64,000 nt of DNA from Latrodectus hesperus (Eukaryota; Arthropoda; Arachnida; Araneae; Theridiidae), in the NCBI GenBank assembly GCA_037975125.1, contig CM075862.1:76241960-76305959 (forward strand). The letters are read 5' to 3'. The position numbers and the translations under genes are program-made. This document shows, piece by piece, positions 49,857-62,862 of the stretch (the first letter of the stretch is position 1; every line of letters begins with the position of its first letter). Below the pieces are notes generated by a model, which saw nothing but the letters and a program-made list of their open reading frames with translations, made no database searches and had not been told where the DNA came from.

Positions 49857-50153
49857 TTTTTTTTTCCAACGACGGGCACTTGAGGGTTGAACCCTATGCC
49901 ACAACAAGGCCAGAAACTGCTACTCATTAGTCGTTACCCAGCGGACACCTGTGAATCTAGTCACGGAGGCGAGTAGCGTTACCCACGCCATACCACCACA
50001 AACCCGTTTATAGGGTGGGCCACATTCATACATCATCACGGAAGAAAGGATAGAGAAACACAGAGAACAGAGAAAGAAAGTAACATCCATGCCCGAACCG
50101 GGATTCAAACCAGGACCCAGAGCCCAGGAGAGCTAACCACTCAGCCATCAGTC
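49857..50153 (-). mobile_element. SINE B copy
   Basis: Reverse orientation. A poly(T) left end, the body with AGGGTGGGCCACATTCATACATC, and the tRNA-like head at the right (complements of GGTTTGAATCCCGG and GATGGCTGAGTGGTTAGC). Part of the head between the boxes is deleted relative to the copy at 31167. A weak duplication, AAAAAGT, lies on both sides. The short frames inside are SINE translations. Confidence 0.9.
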
Positions 50154-50156
50154 ACT

Positions 50157-50219
50157 AAAAAAGTAAGTACTACTTACTTTTTTGACACTTAGTGAGTACT
50201 ATTTACTAAGTGTCAAAAA
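50157..50219. repeat. two overlapping perfect palindromes
   Basis: AAAAAAGTAAGTA-C-TACTTACTTTTTT (50157-50183, 13-bp stem) overlaps TTTTTGACACTTAGT (50179-50193), which pairs with ACTAAGTGTCAAAAA (50205-50219) around an 11-nt loop. They directly abut the SINE B head end, so they were created at or beside the insertion site. Confidence 0.75.
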
Positions 50220-52662
50220 TCAGAAATATCTAATAAACAAAATGATATAATGTAATTTATATAAAAAAAGATACAATTAAGAGACAATTAAGTGTTTATA
50301 AATTAAGAGGGGTGATAGTACCCATCCAGACAAGCAATTATTACCTAAGAGCATAGTGTCACATTCCACTCTGATAGGCAGAAAAGGGAAATTCCCACTC
50401 GACAGGGCTTGCCCAACACTTACAATAGAGTTGGGTGAGCGAATGAACATTACCGAAAATTTCACAATCATATTGATTGTTTAGTGAAAACTTCACAGCA
50501 AATGCTCAAAATGACACCCATGTGTGCTGTTGCACAGTTAACAGCATCGAAGAAACGACTGGCGCTTGTCTCGTGAACACATTATGACTAAGAATTTTTA
50601 CAGTAAAAATGGATAAATTAAATTAATAACTTAAAAATAATTTCTATTTTAAAAATGTTATAATATACTTTAATGAGGAATATAATTTAAATAAAAATTT
50701 CTATGCAATATTTTCAGGTAAACAAAACTAAACCTGTGGCAAAACAGCTCATTTAGGCTAAATGTACACATATTTTAAAGCCGATACTTTCAAACATAAA
50801 TAATAAATTATTAAAAACAACAAATAATAAAAAATTAAAAACAAATAATATATAATAAACAATAACAAATTATAAATAATAAAAATAATAAACAACAAAA
50901 ACATAATTACATCTTTGCAATTACTGTTTTTGAGGACTAGCAAAATGTTTTGGGAAACTCACTGTTTATTTTATGTTTTTGTCCTTTGTTAAAATTTTTT
51001 ACAAAAATTTTAAATTTAGGAGTAGAAATTTAATTTTCAGTAACAATATCAACGAAAATAAGTTATTTATTTAGTTAAAAGTTATAATAAGCAGAGAATA
51101 ATTATTTACTAAATAAACCTGGAGAGGAAATTTTTCCATAAATTTCTGTATCCAGTTTCGTTTATCAAAACGAAAATAAATTTTACTAGAAGTTTCAAAA
51201 CCTATTTCTGATAATATTTAATTTAAAATACTGGAATACAGAAGATAATATTGGCTTCATATGTAATATGATAGTGTGTGTCTCAATAATTCTAAATATT
51301 AAAAAGTAGAGTTTCTTACAATTTTATAAGCTTATAATCAAATAAAGTTCAGCTATTTTTTCGAAGAATTCGTTAACATGATTAATAAAAGAATTTAATT
51401 TTTATAGGCAAATCGAATGTTGAAAGATAATAAATTCGTACTTGTGAAAGAACGGCTAAAGAAATTTGGAAATAAATTTTTTTTAAATCCTTCTATATAT
51501 ATTCGAGAATCTTTACCCTGTGATAAAAAATTAAAAAACTTTTAAAAATCTATTATTTTGACGGTTTTTGTGTTAAGAAATGCAAGTCATTTTTTGTTAT
51601 GTTCTTTAACAATCTGTCCGTAAATAAATATACCTATTAGACACATAATTAGCAAAAACTGTTCAATGTATAAAATTTTAATCATTTTAGGAAAATTTTC
51701 TGTAAAATCTTCATCTTCTTCTTTTAAAAAAACAATTTAAAATTACATTATTTTATGTTTGAGCTATTTTAAATTATTATCTTCGCTTTATAACTGATTT
51801 CCTTGTAGTAATACTCCTAAAGAATTTCATTAAATATAAATACAAAGTTAAATCTTATAAAAAGAAAGAGGATATAATGAAAAATTTATATAGAAGATTT
51901 TAAAATATTAATTACGTTATATTTAGAATTATAAAAATATAACTGATTCCAATATGGTATTTGCTTTTTGTAGTCTAAGTCAGTGTTAAAAAAATTATTA
52001 TTTGTTGTCGTATATGCCGAATGTCCTATACTATATTATTTTTAACATGAAAGTGTCTTATTTAATACAGATAAAAAAGTTTTGGCAATGTAATTTTAAG
52101 AAACCAAACTCTAATTTAACTGACAGGAGTAAATTGACAAGAAAACAGTAATTATATTGTATGTTTTCAAAATTATCGAAAAAGCAATTTTTGTTTCTTT
52201 TTAAAAGTAATTACAATACATTGTTACGAGTAAAATATACATTTTCTGAGATATTTTTTTCTTTTAAAACTTCAATGTTCTTAAAATCTTTAAATAATTA
52301 AATTACCAAACTATGACGATGCTTTATTTAAAAGGGATATTAAAAATGAATTTTTTTCATGAACACATACGTTGAAAAATTAACTACGGTCGATATTAAG
52401 CTTCACTTTTAATGAAGCATTGGAATTAATTTACCATTAAAAATATTTTGGAAAAAATATCTTCAATATTTTTATATTAAACTCTTCAAAAACATTAATG
52501 GAAGAATATTTTAATATACGTTAAGGAATATGAGTGACTTATCCGAAACCATTTTTTAATGTTATTTTTTTATTATTGTACTATAAAACCGTTAAACCAT
52601 GAAGTGAAACAAACAAGAATTGAACGCATTCTGTTTGATACTCGAAGACATTATCTCAATCA
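50220..52662. other. AT-rich DNA; unidentified less AT-rich patch 50300-50590
   Basis: The patch at about 50300-50590 (including AATGCTCAAAATGACACCCA and a GCATCGAAGAAACGACTGGC stretch) has a transposon-like, non-AT composition, but I could not classify it. The remainder is plain AT-rich DNA without a gene. Confidence 0.45.
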
Positions 52663-52677
52663 CTAGATGTCAAACTT

Positions 52678-52909
52678 GTTGTTATTGTAGTGTGCCAGCT
52701 AGGCTGGCATTATGGGGTGCGCTGCTCCACTTTTCCAACTGAACCATATTTTAGGTGTGGAGTCCGACTTCCTCATTACACACATGCACAGGTACCCGTT
52801 TATAGGGTAGGCAACCATTCACAAGACATTCAAACTAGGAAAGGACGAAGACAGGATAGATAGAGAGAGAAAGTACATCCATGCAAGAACCGGGATTCGA
52901 ACCCAGGAC
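52678..52909 (-). mobile_element. SINE C copy truncated inside its tRNA head
   Basis: Reverse orientation. The (GTT)n complement of the tail is at the left, with body blocks GTGCGCTGCTCCACTTTTCC and GGTGTGGAGTCCGACTTCC. The right end stops at ATTCGAACCCAGGAC, just past the B box, so the A box is missing. A 15-bp target duplication, CTAGATGTCAAACTT, lies at 52663-52677 and 52910-52924 (the shared C may belong to the element). Confidence 0.93.
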
Positions 52910-52924
52910 CTAGATGTCAAACTT

Positions 52925-54228
52925 ATGAATAATGTATAAAAATAGTTTGTTTATTATTATATAATCGTTTAAGAGTGGTCTAAGAAACCGATATAATAGC
53001 TTTGAGGTCGATAGTATTGAAATTCTGTTTAACAATTTGTAATTTCAGACGGCAATGCATAATCATTGGGAATCCCTCATAGACCCTAGGTTTCAATTCA
53101 GTAGTGAATAATAAAAACTTCCAAGTTTATAAAAATGACCAACCAGCAAATCGGTACTCCAAATTGGATATTAAGAGTTTATTTCCATCACAATGGCGTA
53201 AAAATGTTATGATATGACGATAGAAATAGTTCATCTAAATAAAGAGTGAAGTATAGTAGGCATTTTATTGAGATCAAGCTTTTTTATTAATGTTTCAATA
53301 GTATTGAGCGTAATAAATTAGTAATACAGTACATTGTACTTTTAATAAGCTACGCGAACAACAATTTCCTATCCGAATCTTATCTGAACTTTTGTGATTG
53401 ATGATCCTTCAATCATTCGCATAAGAATGCTATTATATCTTGATCAAGCTTCTATTAACTTCAGATATCATTTGGATTATGTCTTATAACGACGTACATG
53501 ACACAAAATTGAACAAATAGTATGCTATTTTATTTATTTATACACTTGTAGTCTTCATATGTGCAGATCTTATTAATCAACAATAGCTGAAAGAATATAC
53601 AATTATAGTGTTCTAGCATAATGTATTAGTAGGAATAAAAGAAAATAAGGGATGATGTTGGCCATCAAGTTCGCTTCGCTTGTGACATGCCGTTGTTAAA
53701 TTCGATATTTGAGAAAACTCCATAGCTAAAACGCAAATCTGTTGATATCGTTAATCTGTCAGATGGAATAATACCTGAGAAACGGGTTAATGTATTATTT
53801 ACTTAAATAACTTTCTTTAAATGTCATATCATAGAAGTTGAGAGCGCTTAGAAAGCGTGACCAAAGAGTTTTGGACAAAGAATTCTTTGGTTTGAAGAAC
53901 TTAGTTGAAGAACTTGGTCGAAAAACTCACTGTTAACCACACATCGAGCAATAAATTCACTATTACTTTTTCGAAGAAACTACCTGTACAAAATTTGAGA
54001 TGCATGGTCACCGAGCTGTAAATTATAGAGACTATAGCGGGTGTTATTCAAACTTTGGTATAGGAATTTTAACCTTATTTATGAACATTGATGCTTTTTT
54101 TATGTTTTTTAACCTACCGATAAAATGGAGCTCTACAAAGCATGGGTCTTTTAAAGATAAAAGAGCTTTATGATGAATACGTTATACTTCCTTTTCAGCG
54201 GAGAATGATTTAGACAAACCATTTCAAT
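52925..54228. other. less AT-rich DNA, no gene identified
   Basis: Composition is less extreme than in neighbouring stretches, but there is no frame above 60 codons and no recognised repeat. It could be a decayed transposon. Confidence 0.4.
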
Positions 54229-54480
54229 AATGGCTTAGTAGTAGTGCATCGGTTTTCGGATTATAAGGTCTCAGGTTCAATCCAGCTACTTTTGTACTAT
54301 GGGAGATAGGCGTTACACTTCTGCTTTTTGCATGTACGTCTAATGAGGTGGGTGCTTGGGAGTTTTCTGAATTTCCTTCCTTGTGACATGTGAATACGGT
54401 CCACTATTTGTGAAACGTTCTCCTGGAAAGTAATTTACATTACGGATAGTGAATTGCTTCACAAGGACTTTCAAATATTA
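54229..54480 (+). mobile_element. probable tRNA-derived SINE, degraded
   Basis: AATGGCTTAGTAGTAGTGC (A-box region) and TCTCAGGTTCAATCCAGC (B-box region) are spaced as in a tRNA-like promoter. They are followed by a non-AT-biased body of about 180 bases. No sibling is in the window and no target duplication was seen. The right boundary is estimated. Confidence 0.45.
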
Positions 54481-55209
54481 TGTCCTCTTATTTTCAAACA
54501 ACATGTCCACTTACGCATTGTCAAATCATTCGCATTATTTTTGTAACATAAGTCTGTGATGTAATCACACATACTTATACTTTTAAACAGTACAGATGCA
54601 TTTAATATCAAGGTGTTGAATTACTTTTCTGACGCAAACCTAAATCGTAAGGTACCTAATATATTCGAAATTAAAAGGGGACTGATTAAGTAGAACACAA
54701 CTGAGACTCTTTGAAAGCAGTCAATCAAATTTTAAGAATCCCATACCTCCTTAATTGAAAAATTAAATGAAATTTGCAATTTCTAGAAATCTTTATTTTC
54801 ATTTACTCATATCTAGATGTTTGTTGCTAATGAGCTATTTCCGATGATTTTTTGAAGCAACAGGCACAAAGATACTATAAAATATATTTGGATTTACATA
54901 TGTTAATACTTTGATATACAAAATATTAAGGTAAATATAAAATAATAACTTTGAAGTTAACTACAATTAAAATTTACATTTATAATGAAACTTTTATTAA
55001 TTAAACATAGTAGATCCAATAATTAAAATCAATTGTAAAAAATTGTTGAAATTTATGATTTCAAGGTTTTATAAATTTTTGTATTAAAATAAAATTATAT
55101 CCTTTTAAAGTTGATAAGTTATGTACTACAAATTTTCATTCTTCCCTCTTTGTTATAAACGCGAACTCGGTAACTTTGAATGGAAGTTTTTATTTTAACA
55201 TTTAAAGTC

Positions 55210-55213
<4 letters not shown>
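54481..55213. other. AT-rich DNA, no gene seen
   Basis: Nothing recognisable before the (AT)n run. Confidence 0.5.

Positions 55214-55293
<80 letters not shown>
55214..55293. repeat. (AT)n microsatellite
   Basis: Uninterrupted run of about 40 AT units that forms the left border of the ~338-bp repeat that follows. Confidence 0.97.
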
Positions 55294-55299
<6 letters not shown>

Positions 55300-55632
55300 T
55301 AGTTAATTTAAAATTTTTGCATTGTCATAATCTAAACACACGCTGTTAAATCAAAATGTGAATATTATTGATTTTTTTTTAAAATCTTAATTATTTAAAC
55401 ATTTTTAATGAAGTAAATAAAAAACTATTCTCGTTAAAAGTGTCAACTTGTGAACATACTATAATATTTATTACAAGGTTACATTAAAGATGAAAAATTA
55501 ATGTTTATTAATTTTAAGATATTTATGTAACTTTTCCTGAAAAGCTTCGAAGTTTTCAGCTGATAAGATTAGCTACTATAAATATATGTATGCTTGCTTT
55601 CTTTTTGGTTAGAAAAATATAATGTTAGCAAA
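55294..55632 (+). repeat. ~338-bp (AT)n-anchored repeat, copy 1
   Basis: Nearly identical to 62860-63196. Shared blocks include ATTAGATAGTTAATT, AATCTAAACACACGCTGTTA, AAGTGTCAACTTGTGAACA, GAAGTTTTCAGCTGATAAG and GGTTAGAAAAATATAATG. Similarity starts exactly at the end of the AT run and ends at GTTAGCAAA. It has no coding content and no tRNA-like boxes, and the family is unknown. Confidence 0.95.
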
Positions 55633-55974
55633 CTCTTAATATAAATTTTTTGTTCAAAATGAATACATAAATATATTACATGTTTCTTTCATTATATTTT
55701 CCTCACATAAAAGTTGCTTGGAATTTCAAGTGAAAAGAAATGTTTATTGTCAGTTGTGAAAAAAAATATTTATAGAAAGAAGATGCACGCAATTACTGTT
55801 TACAGGAAATAATTTTTTTAGCTGTTTTGACATATAGAAAAAAATAATCTTTCTTCACAGAGAAAATTAATTTAAAATCAAGCGAAAACGCAGTTTTTAG
55901 TTTTCTTTTTAAAATGATTTAACAGATTCAAGATATTCCTTTAGTTGTTGAAAAAAATACTAGAAAATGGAATA

Positions 55975-56300
55975 AAAAAATTAAAAAAAATAAAATGAAA
56001 TTTTCTTCAATTTTTTTTTTAGAAAATGAGTTTTAATAGGATGGGTACTAATTTGTGAAAATATATTTTTTTCTTTTTGATTGGCAAAATTTATATAAAA
56101 AGCCCAACATATTGGGCATAAGAAACAATATAAATAAAAGGAATGAAATAAATAGAAGAATTTTTATTTCGGAAATACAATAAAAAATAGTTTAATTTAA
56201 AAATCGATAAACATTTGATAAGGAATGATAAGGATTGTAAAGAAGATTAGAAGGGATTGGACATAAATTTGAAAGCGACACCATTATATTGTTTTCAGTG
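55975..56300 (+). repeat. diverged interspersed repeat, copy 2
   Basis: Partner of 8700-9075, with the landmarks CATATTGGGCATAAGAAACA, TTTAATTTAAAAATCGATAA and TTAGAAGGGATTGGACATAA in the same order. Low identity makes the boundaries approximate. No coding content. Confidence 0.5.
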
Positions 56301-56988
56301 AAATGAATTTATCTACAAGAATTTTTTTTGTCACTTTTTGGTTATTAATTATGCGTTTATAAATGACTTTTATTCTGAAGAAGCACTTACTTTTTTATTT
56401 TCCTTACAAGTTCTTTTGGTTCTTTTTAATTCTAGGTGTCCTCTGATTAATAAAAAATAAAAATACATATTATTATTTATTTAAAATTTTTATAGTGAAA
56501 GGAATTTATATCCATGTTTTTATTTTTGGTGATAAATCTTTAATGTTATTTTTAAATTCTGGTAAAACACATTCAAGTTGAATAAACGAATTAGTTTTAT
56601 TAAATAACTGGGTATTTCACATTGCAACATTATATTAATTTCTTTTGGTACATTTTATTATGTTGTTTTGTAAATATTTAAGCATACTTCATGACAAAAT
56701 ATTTTGAATTATCACTATTAATCCTTTTTTATATAATACAATAATGTTATTTATGTTTTTAATTATAAAAAAAGTACTTAATTAGTGAATGCCTCTTAAG
56801 ATTCTAAAATGTCACAGATGTTCACAATAATTAAATTTTCATTTCTAAATTTTTCCCCATTCCTAATTATATGTAAATAACATTTTTTCACGTTAAGTAA
56901 ACTATAAAATGCTTAAAAAGTAAAAAGTATTTCACATGCGCAAAATTAAAAAAAAAATATTATTTCAAAATTTAATTTAATGCTTGAA

Positions 56989-57430
56989 GCATTTCTATCA
57001 GAATATTATTACCAACTATCTGAAATTTTTCATAGTAATTTTTGCATTTCTATCAGAATATTAATACCAACTATCAGAAGTTTTTCATAGTAATTTTTGC
57101 ATTTCTATTAGAATATTAATACCAACTATCAGAAATTTTTCTTAGTAATTCTTGCATTTCTATCAGAATATTAATACTAACTATCTGAAATTTTTCTGAG
57201 TAATTCTTGCATTTCTATCAGAATATTAATAGCAACTATCAGAAAGTTTTCATAGTAATTTTTGCATTTCTATCAGAATATTAATACCAACTATCAAAAG
57301 TTTTTCATAGTAATTTTAGCATTTCTATCAGAATATTAATACCAACTACCAGAAATTTTTCATAGTAATTTTAGCATTTCTATCAGAATATTAATACCAA
57401 CTATCAGAAATGTTTCTTAGTAATTTTTGA
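56989..57430. repeat. 55-bp minisatellite, 8 copies
   Basis: Units begin GCATTTCTATCAGAATATTA and continue through ATACCAACTATCAGAAATTT to TTCATAGTAATTTT. Unit starts at 56989, 57044, 57099 and 57154 give an exact 55-bp period. Units differ by scattered point changes, so the array is older or less homogenised than the 86-bp array. Confidence 0.96.
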
Positions 57431-57774
57431 CTGTTGAATCAAAAGCGGATAGGCTGCATAGGAACAAGAAAAATCTGTGCTTTTCTCACAAAATAATGTA
57501 AGATGATGACAAAGAATATCAGTTAAATATTTTACAAATATCAAGAAATTTTTTGGAATATATGATGACTTTTAAAAATATATTTGTTTGTTTGCCCTCT
57601 CTCTCTCTATTCAGGTTTTAATGTTGCTTAAATTACGCTTTATTATTTAATAAAAATTCAAATATATGTTACCAAACACTGGTAACCAACTGCTTTAATT
57701 TTCTGTATTGTCTTGGCTGTTGAGATTTTACATATTTTTAAAATGTATGTAAAATATATATAAAAATAAAACAT

Positions 57775-57930
57775 ATTTCTATATATTTTTACAATATAAA
57801 TACAATATTTTTACAATATATATATACAATATTTTTACAATGTATGTACAATATTTTTACAATATATATATACAATATTTTTAAAATATATATACAATAC
57901 TTTTACAATATATATACAATACTTTTTAAT
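57775..57930. repeat. degenerate 22-24 bp tandem repeat
   Basis: The TACAATATTTTTACAATAT motif recurs at about 57801, 57825, 57847, 57871, 57893 and 57915. AT-rich low-complexity array with no other content. Confidence 0.8.
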
Positions 57931-58989
57931 GTCAAGTAACAAAGGGTAAACTGAACACTCAAAATGTTACTAAAGAAATTTTGATAGATGGTAGCATGCG
58001 TTAATATCTTTTGCTTCATACAAGAAAATGTACAGAGTACTTATAGTTTATAATATCAGTATGATCACAGACAATTCTTGTTACAGCAATATAAATTAAG
58101 TACAAAAGTATAAGTTTTATGTGTGTGAATAATAATCCCGGTTTCAAAAAAGAGTTGATGCTATTTGTATTACTGATGATATAAAATGCGTAAATGATTA
58201 CACTGTGATCAGAGATCAATGACTCAATAAATGTTTTCAAGCAAGTTAACCGAGATAAAAATCACTTAAATAATATATTTTCTTATATATATAAACAATT
58301 ACTATATGAATATATATACAATGTATTTGAAAAGGATGTTTAAAATATTGGAATTGGTTAAAATTATGAAATTTTATTAGTTTTCTTTCTCTTTTACTTA
58401 AAAAAATTGTAAGCTCCTAGGTACAAAATAAATTGTGTACTTTCCACGAAAGGTTTTAGTCTATCAAATGACAAATTTTTTATGTAGTCTTAAATTATGT
58501 AAATGATAAAAAGTGTTGACAATGAAATATCATTAGTGCTGACAATGACGACTTAACAATGATAATAGATAATGTCATGATAGTTTGAATGATTAATAGA
58601 AATGAATATTTCATATACACTGAAGAAAATTCAAATCGCTGTTGGCCTATTTGTGACGAGTTATGTAATGAATTATACGATGGTGGTATTTACTTAGTTG
58701 GAAGGCAGTGGCATTATCTTTAGGGTATTTGTGAGCTGGAATAGAATAGAATGCAGCTAAATTCAAAGTCAATAAAAATCTGACAACTTTCAGTTTGATG
58801 GCGAAAGATTGAATAAAAAAATACAAAGTTCAATGATTCAGATGTAGGTGGGGTATCTTTATGGCTGGGTACTTGTAGTACTTGGAGTCAGAAAAATACA
58901 AATATATATCATTTTCTAAGGTCACTGCAGCAGAGGGGAAATATTAATTATCAAAGGGAAAGTTAAGAAAGTGTTTATATTGCAATAGT
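57931..58989. other. no gene seen
   Basis: AT-rich to moderately AT-rich DNA. The minus-strand frame at 58016-58240 shows no domain. Confidence 0.5.
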
Positions 58990-59002
58990 ACTCTGAAACA
59001 TT

Positions 59003-59275
59003 CCCGACCATCTTGTCTAGTGGTCAGCATGCCTGACTACGGATAAGGAGGTCCTGGGTTCGAATCTATGTTCGGGAATGAATGTATTTCTCTATGTATC
59101 CTGTCTTTGTCCTTTTCTTGTATGAATGAGGTGTGAATGGTTGCTTACCCTATAAATGGGTCCCTATGGCATGTGTGTACATGTGAAGTCGGACTTCACA
59201 CCAAAATACGGTTCAGTTGAAAAAGTGGAGCAGCACATCCCATATTGCCAGCCTAACTGGCACACGACAACAACA
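59003..59275 (+). mobile_element. SINE C copy
   Basis: Full-length SINE C. The head has CCCGACCATCTTGTCTAGTGG and GGGTTCGAATCTATGTTCGGG, and the body and CAACAAC tail match the other copies. A perfect 13-bp target duplication, ACTCTGAAACATT, lies at 58990-59002 and 59276-59288. Confidence 0.94.
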
Positions 59276-59639
59276 ACTCTGAAACATTAGATATTAGTGT
59301 GCAAGTCTATCATCCTTTATGGATTGAGTTCCAGTTATTTTTCCAATTTGTCACCCGTTTCGATAAAGGAAAACGCTTATGTGAGATTTGGGCCATAGCA
59401 AGTTTAAATTTCAGTAAAGTGACTTCTGCATTTTATTCAAATTTAGGGGTCTTACAGTTTCTTTTAGTCCATCACGTGTGATTTGATACATATGATTCTC
59501 TATTCAAATGCTCCCTCCTACAGCGAAAGAAAGTTTTTGTTTCCAAGTACATAAACTACTTTCATTCGTTTGCATATTTCTGAATCTTCAGCCATCTCAT
59601 GTGTATAATGGTGTGGTTTTTTATGGTGGTTTACTATAT

Positions 59640-59880
59640 GCTGTTTTATATTTATTTATTAATTTTATTTTTTTTTATTATTAATTAATTTATTAAATTT
59701 TTAAAAATTTTTTTATTATTATATATTTATTATATTAATATTAGTTTTATTTATTATTTTTATTAATAATTTTAATTAATAAAATTTAATTGATAATTAT
59801 TAATAAATATGTTAATAATAATTAAATATAGTATTATATCTTATATTTAGTTAAAATAATAATAATTATATTATTAATTT
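59640..59880. repeat. almost pure A/T low-complexity tract
   Basis: About 240 bases consisting nearly entirely of A and T in short TTATTA-type words, not a simple dinucleotide run. It directly precedes a strong hairpin at 59881. Confidence 0.85.
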
Positions 59881-59926
59881 TCCTGTTACAATAAAATTAC
59901 ATGGCAGTAACTTTATTGTAACAGGA
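59881..59926. repeat. strong hairpin, 15-bp perfect stem plus inner 4-5 bp
   Basis: TCCTGTTACAATAAA pairs perfectly with TTTATTGTAACAGGA. The interior ATTAC...GTAAC continues the pairing with one mismatch, leaving a 6-nt ATGGCA loop. It sits at the edge of the A/T tract. Confidence 0.75.
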
Positions 59927-62791
59927 ATAAACATGGATCAAAGCTAATATGAAGTGCAATCTTATTGCGATGAGTCGTAGATATTAGTCATGCAATAATA
60001 AATTAAATCTTAATTTATTTGCAATTCTCAATAGAATCTCAAGATTTATTTTTTGAGAAAAACTTATTATTATATAATTCAAAATATGTCTTCAAGACAT
60101 ACAAATTTAATTAAAAAATGCTTGAAAGCATAAAAATGATGTTTTATCTTATTTAGTTTTGTATTTAAACTATGAGATTAGTGAATTTTAAAATTTCATA
60201 ACCATAATATAATAATCGTATTGTGGTTGTAAATTATATTTCATGAATATTTCATTTAAATTTATTTTTTCTTTTAACATTTTGTTTTCCTTTTAAGGTA
60301 ACTTTAGGAGGCATAATTTATTTAAGCCTCACTATCCCCTTTCTATAATTTTTATGTATAAATTAATTTTTTTATTCTGATAATTTCTAATTATAAATAA
60401 TCCTTTCTTATTTGTTATGAAACCTAATGTAAATTAGTAAGTATTAACGTTAATTTTTTTTTTGGTTAATTTCAGTATATTTTGCTAAAAGTGTAAAAAA
60501 ATTATGCAAAGAAAGATAAGATAATGATAAAAACGATTAATTTTAAAGAAGCTTTGTGCACAAAAATATTTAAAAAAAGAGCAAGTGTAAAAAACTCTAT
60601 TAAAATCACTTAAATCTATTGCATGTTATACGAACATGAATATAATTAGCAAAAAATGAATTCTTTTTTATAAAAATACAATAGATCTTTCATAGAAGAG
60701 TTTTATAATTTAATTTTTTATTTTTTTAAAAAAAGAAACATATTTTTTTTACAAAATACATCCATGAATTAAAGTTATCCATTATTATAAAAAAGTTATT
60801 TATTTAAATAAATTTTTAAAATGAGTTATTAACGAGAAGCGATATTCCTTCATTTGTGTTATCATATTTCTTATATATATTAAAACGAATCATAAAATTA
60901 AATTTACTTTCTGGTTTATTTAAATTATGAAAATAAAACAAAAGAAAGATTTTCAAGATAGAATTATTAGTCTTTTTATTCAGTGTTTAAGTGATTTTCA
61001 GTTTTCTTAAATTTTTATTTCCGTATTAAAAGTTTTAAGAGATAAATATTTCCATGAAAAACCTTATATTTATTTTATTTATCAAAAGTTGAAAATGAAA
61101 ATTTAATACACAAAGTAAATTGTTTACATATTTTAAAGTATGAGAATAATATGTCATAACTTTAACTATACAATCTTTTATTTTCTATGAAATATGTATT
61201 ATTTTTGTAGAAAGCAAGAACAAAGTTTTTCAATTAATTAGCAGAATGGATTGTAGTATTTGTAAGCAAGGTTTGCATAGTTAGTTGTACTATTGCATTG
61301 TGATTTGTTTAGTGATGGTTTGCATTGTGATTTAAATTAAAAATAAAGTTAACCAAAAGAAACATTGGAATTGATTTTTTTTGCAAAATATAATGAATAA
61401 ATCACGTATTTGGTTAAATATAATGATCTGATTTTGAAAAAAGAATACCAAATATCAAGATTTAAAATTAATTAATTTCTATTACAATGCAAATCATCAA
61501 AGTTTGCTTAAAACTCGTTTTGTACAACATAACAAGATAGTTGAAGATTTTTCTCCAAAATACATATTTGTGTTTCATATAATTTAAAAATTTTCTTTAA
61601 TAAAAAATTATATTGAAAACAATTTTGCTTAAATTTATTATGTTAATATTTATTTTGAATTAAAATTTCAGGAACCATATCATTAAACGCATACAAAAAG
61701 TCTAGGATTAAAAATTAATTATTTTAACAAATGTTATTGATAGAATTAAATCACTAATTGAGCAAATATTTTAATTTATGCAATATATTACACATCTATT
61801 GCGTAAAATATTATTCATAAAAATATCTATTTGATTAAAACAATATAAGCAAAAATACACTTATTTAGAAATATGAAACTGATTTTCTTTCTATGATTAT
61901 TAGATAAAATATGTTAGAATTTCTCAACCCCATTATTTCTTTTTATGTTTAATTTCTTGAACAATTCCTTTTAAAAATTAATCAGAATATAAGAATTAAA
62001 AGTTTTCTTTATAATTTCAGATAAATGTGTAAAATTAAAAATATTTCAATAGGTAACTTAATTCCAAAAATTAAATTTTTATTTTCCAGTTAATAAAAAT
62101 GCAGAAATATATTGACTCTAGGCTTAGAAAGAATATAAAGAATGCATCGAGTTAAATGAGCTGTCGCAATTCAAAATAATGTTACCTTATTTATATTTGA
62201 GAAATGTTTTTTAAGCAAAGTTATTTATATGAAAGTTTTACTTATATGATTCACTTTTTTTGAAGACAGTTTTTCTGACTTGAAAAAATAAATGCATTTA
62301 TTCTAAATAAAATGTACACATTTAAAATATCTCTTTAATTAAAAATATAAATTCCAAATCTAAAATTTCATTCATTTTAATGATTACTAGAAAAAATATG
62401 AATTCATTGCCTTTTTTGCATATTTTACTCGAATACTGTTGTAATTTTTTACTAATAAATATGTTTGTGTTCACTAAATTAGTTTTTGTGGATCCCAAAA
62501 AATTTCAAAGGAGAATATTATGGAAGTACACAGCTCACTTAAAATTTTCATTTTATAAATAAAGGACAATTCACTGATTTGTAAGATCTTTTAATGATGA
62601 AATAAGAAATATTGCTTAAAAAATAAGTTGTAGTGTATACTTATGAATTATTTATTTAACATATCATTTTTATATTTTTGTTATAAGGGTTCTTTTATTT
62701 TATATTTCACATTGAGTATGTGTGATCAAAGTTGAAAATCATATACTATTTTGTACTATTCCATTATACATTTATGTTTTAAAATAAAATC

Positions 62792-62792
<1 letters not shown>
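59927..62792. other. AT-rich DNA, no gene seen
   Basis: A 2.9-kb stretch with homopolymer runs and no recognised gene, SINE, MITE or tandem array. The forward frame at 62380-62562 has no domain. Confidence 0.5.

Positions 62793-62859
<67 letters not shown>
62793..62859. repeat. (AT)n microsatellite
   Basis: About 33 AT units forming the left border of the second copy of the ~338-bp repeat. Confidence 0.97.

Positions 62860-62862
<3 letters not shown>

Noticed and set aside
49663..49869. 68-codon minus-strand frame
   Set aside because: It runs into the SINE B poly(A) region and shows no domain.
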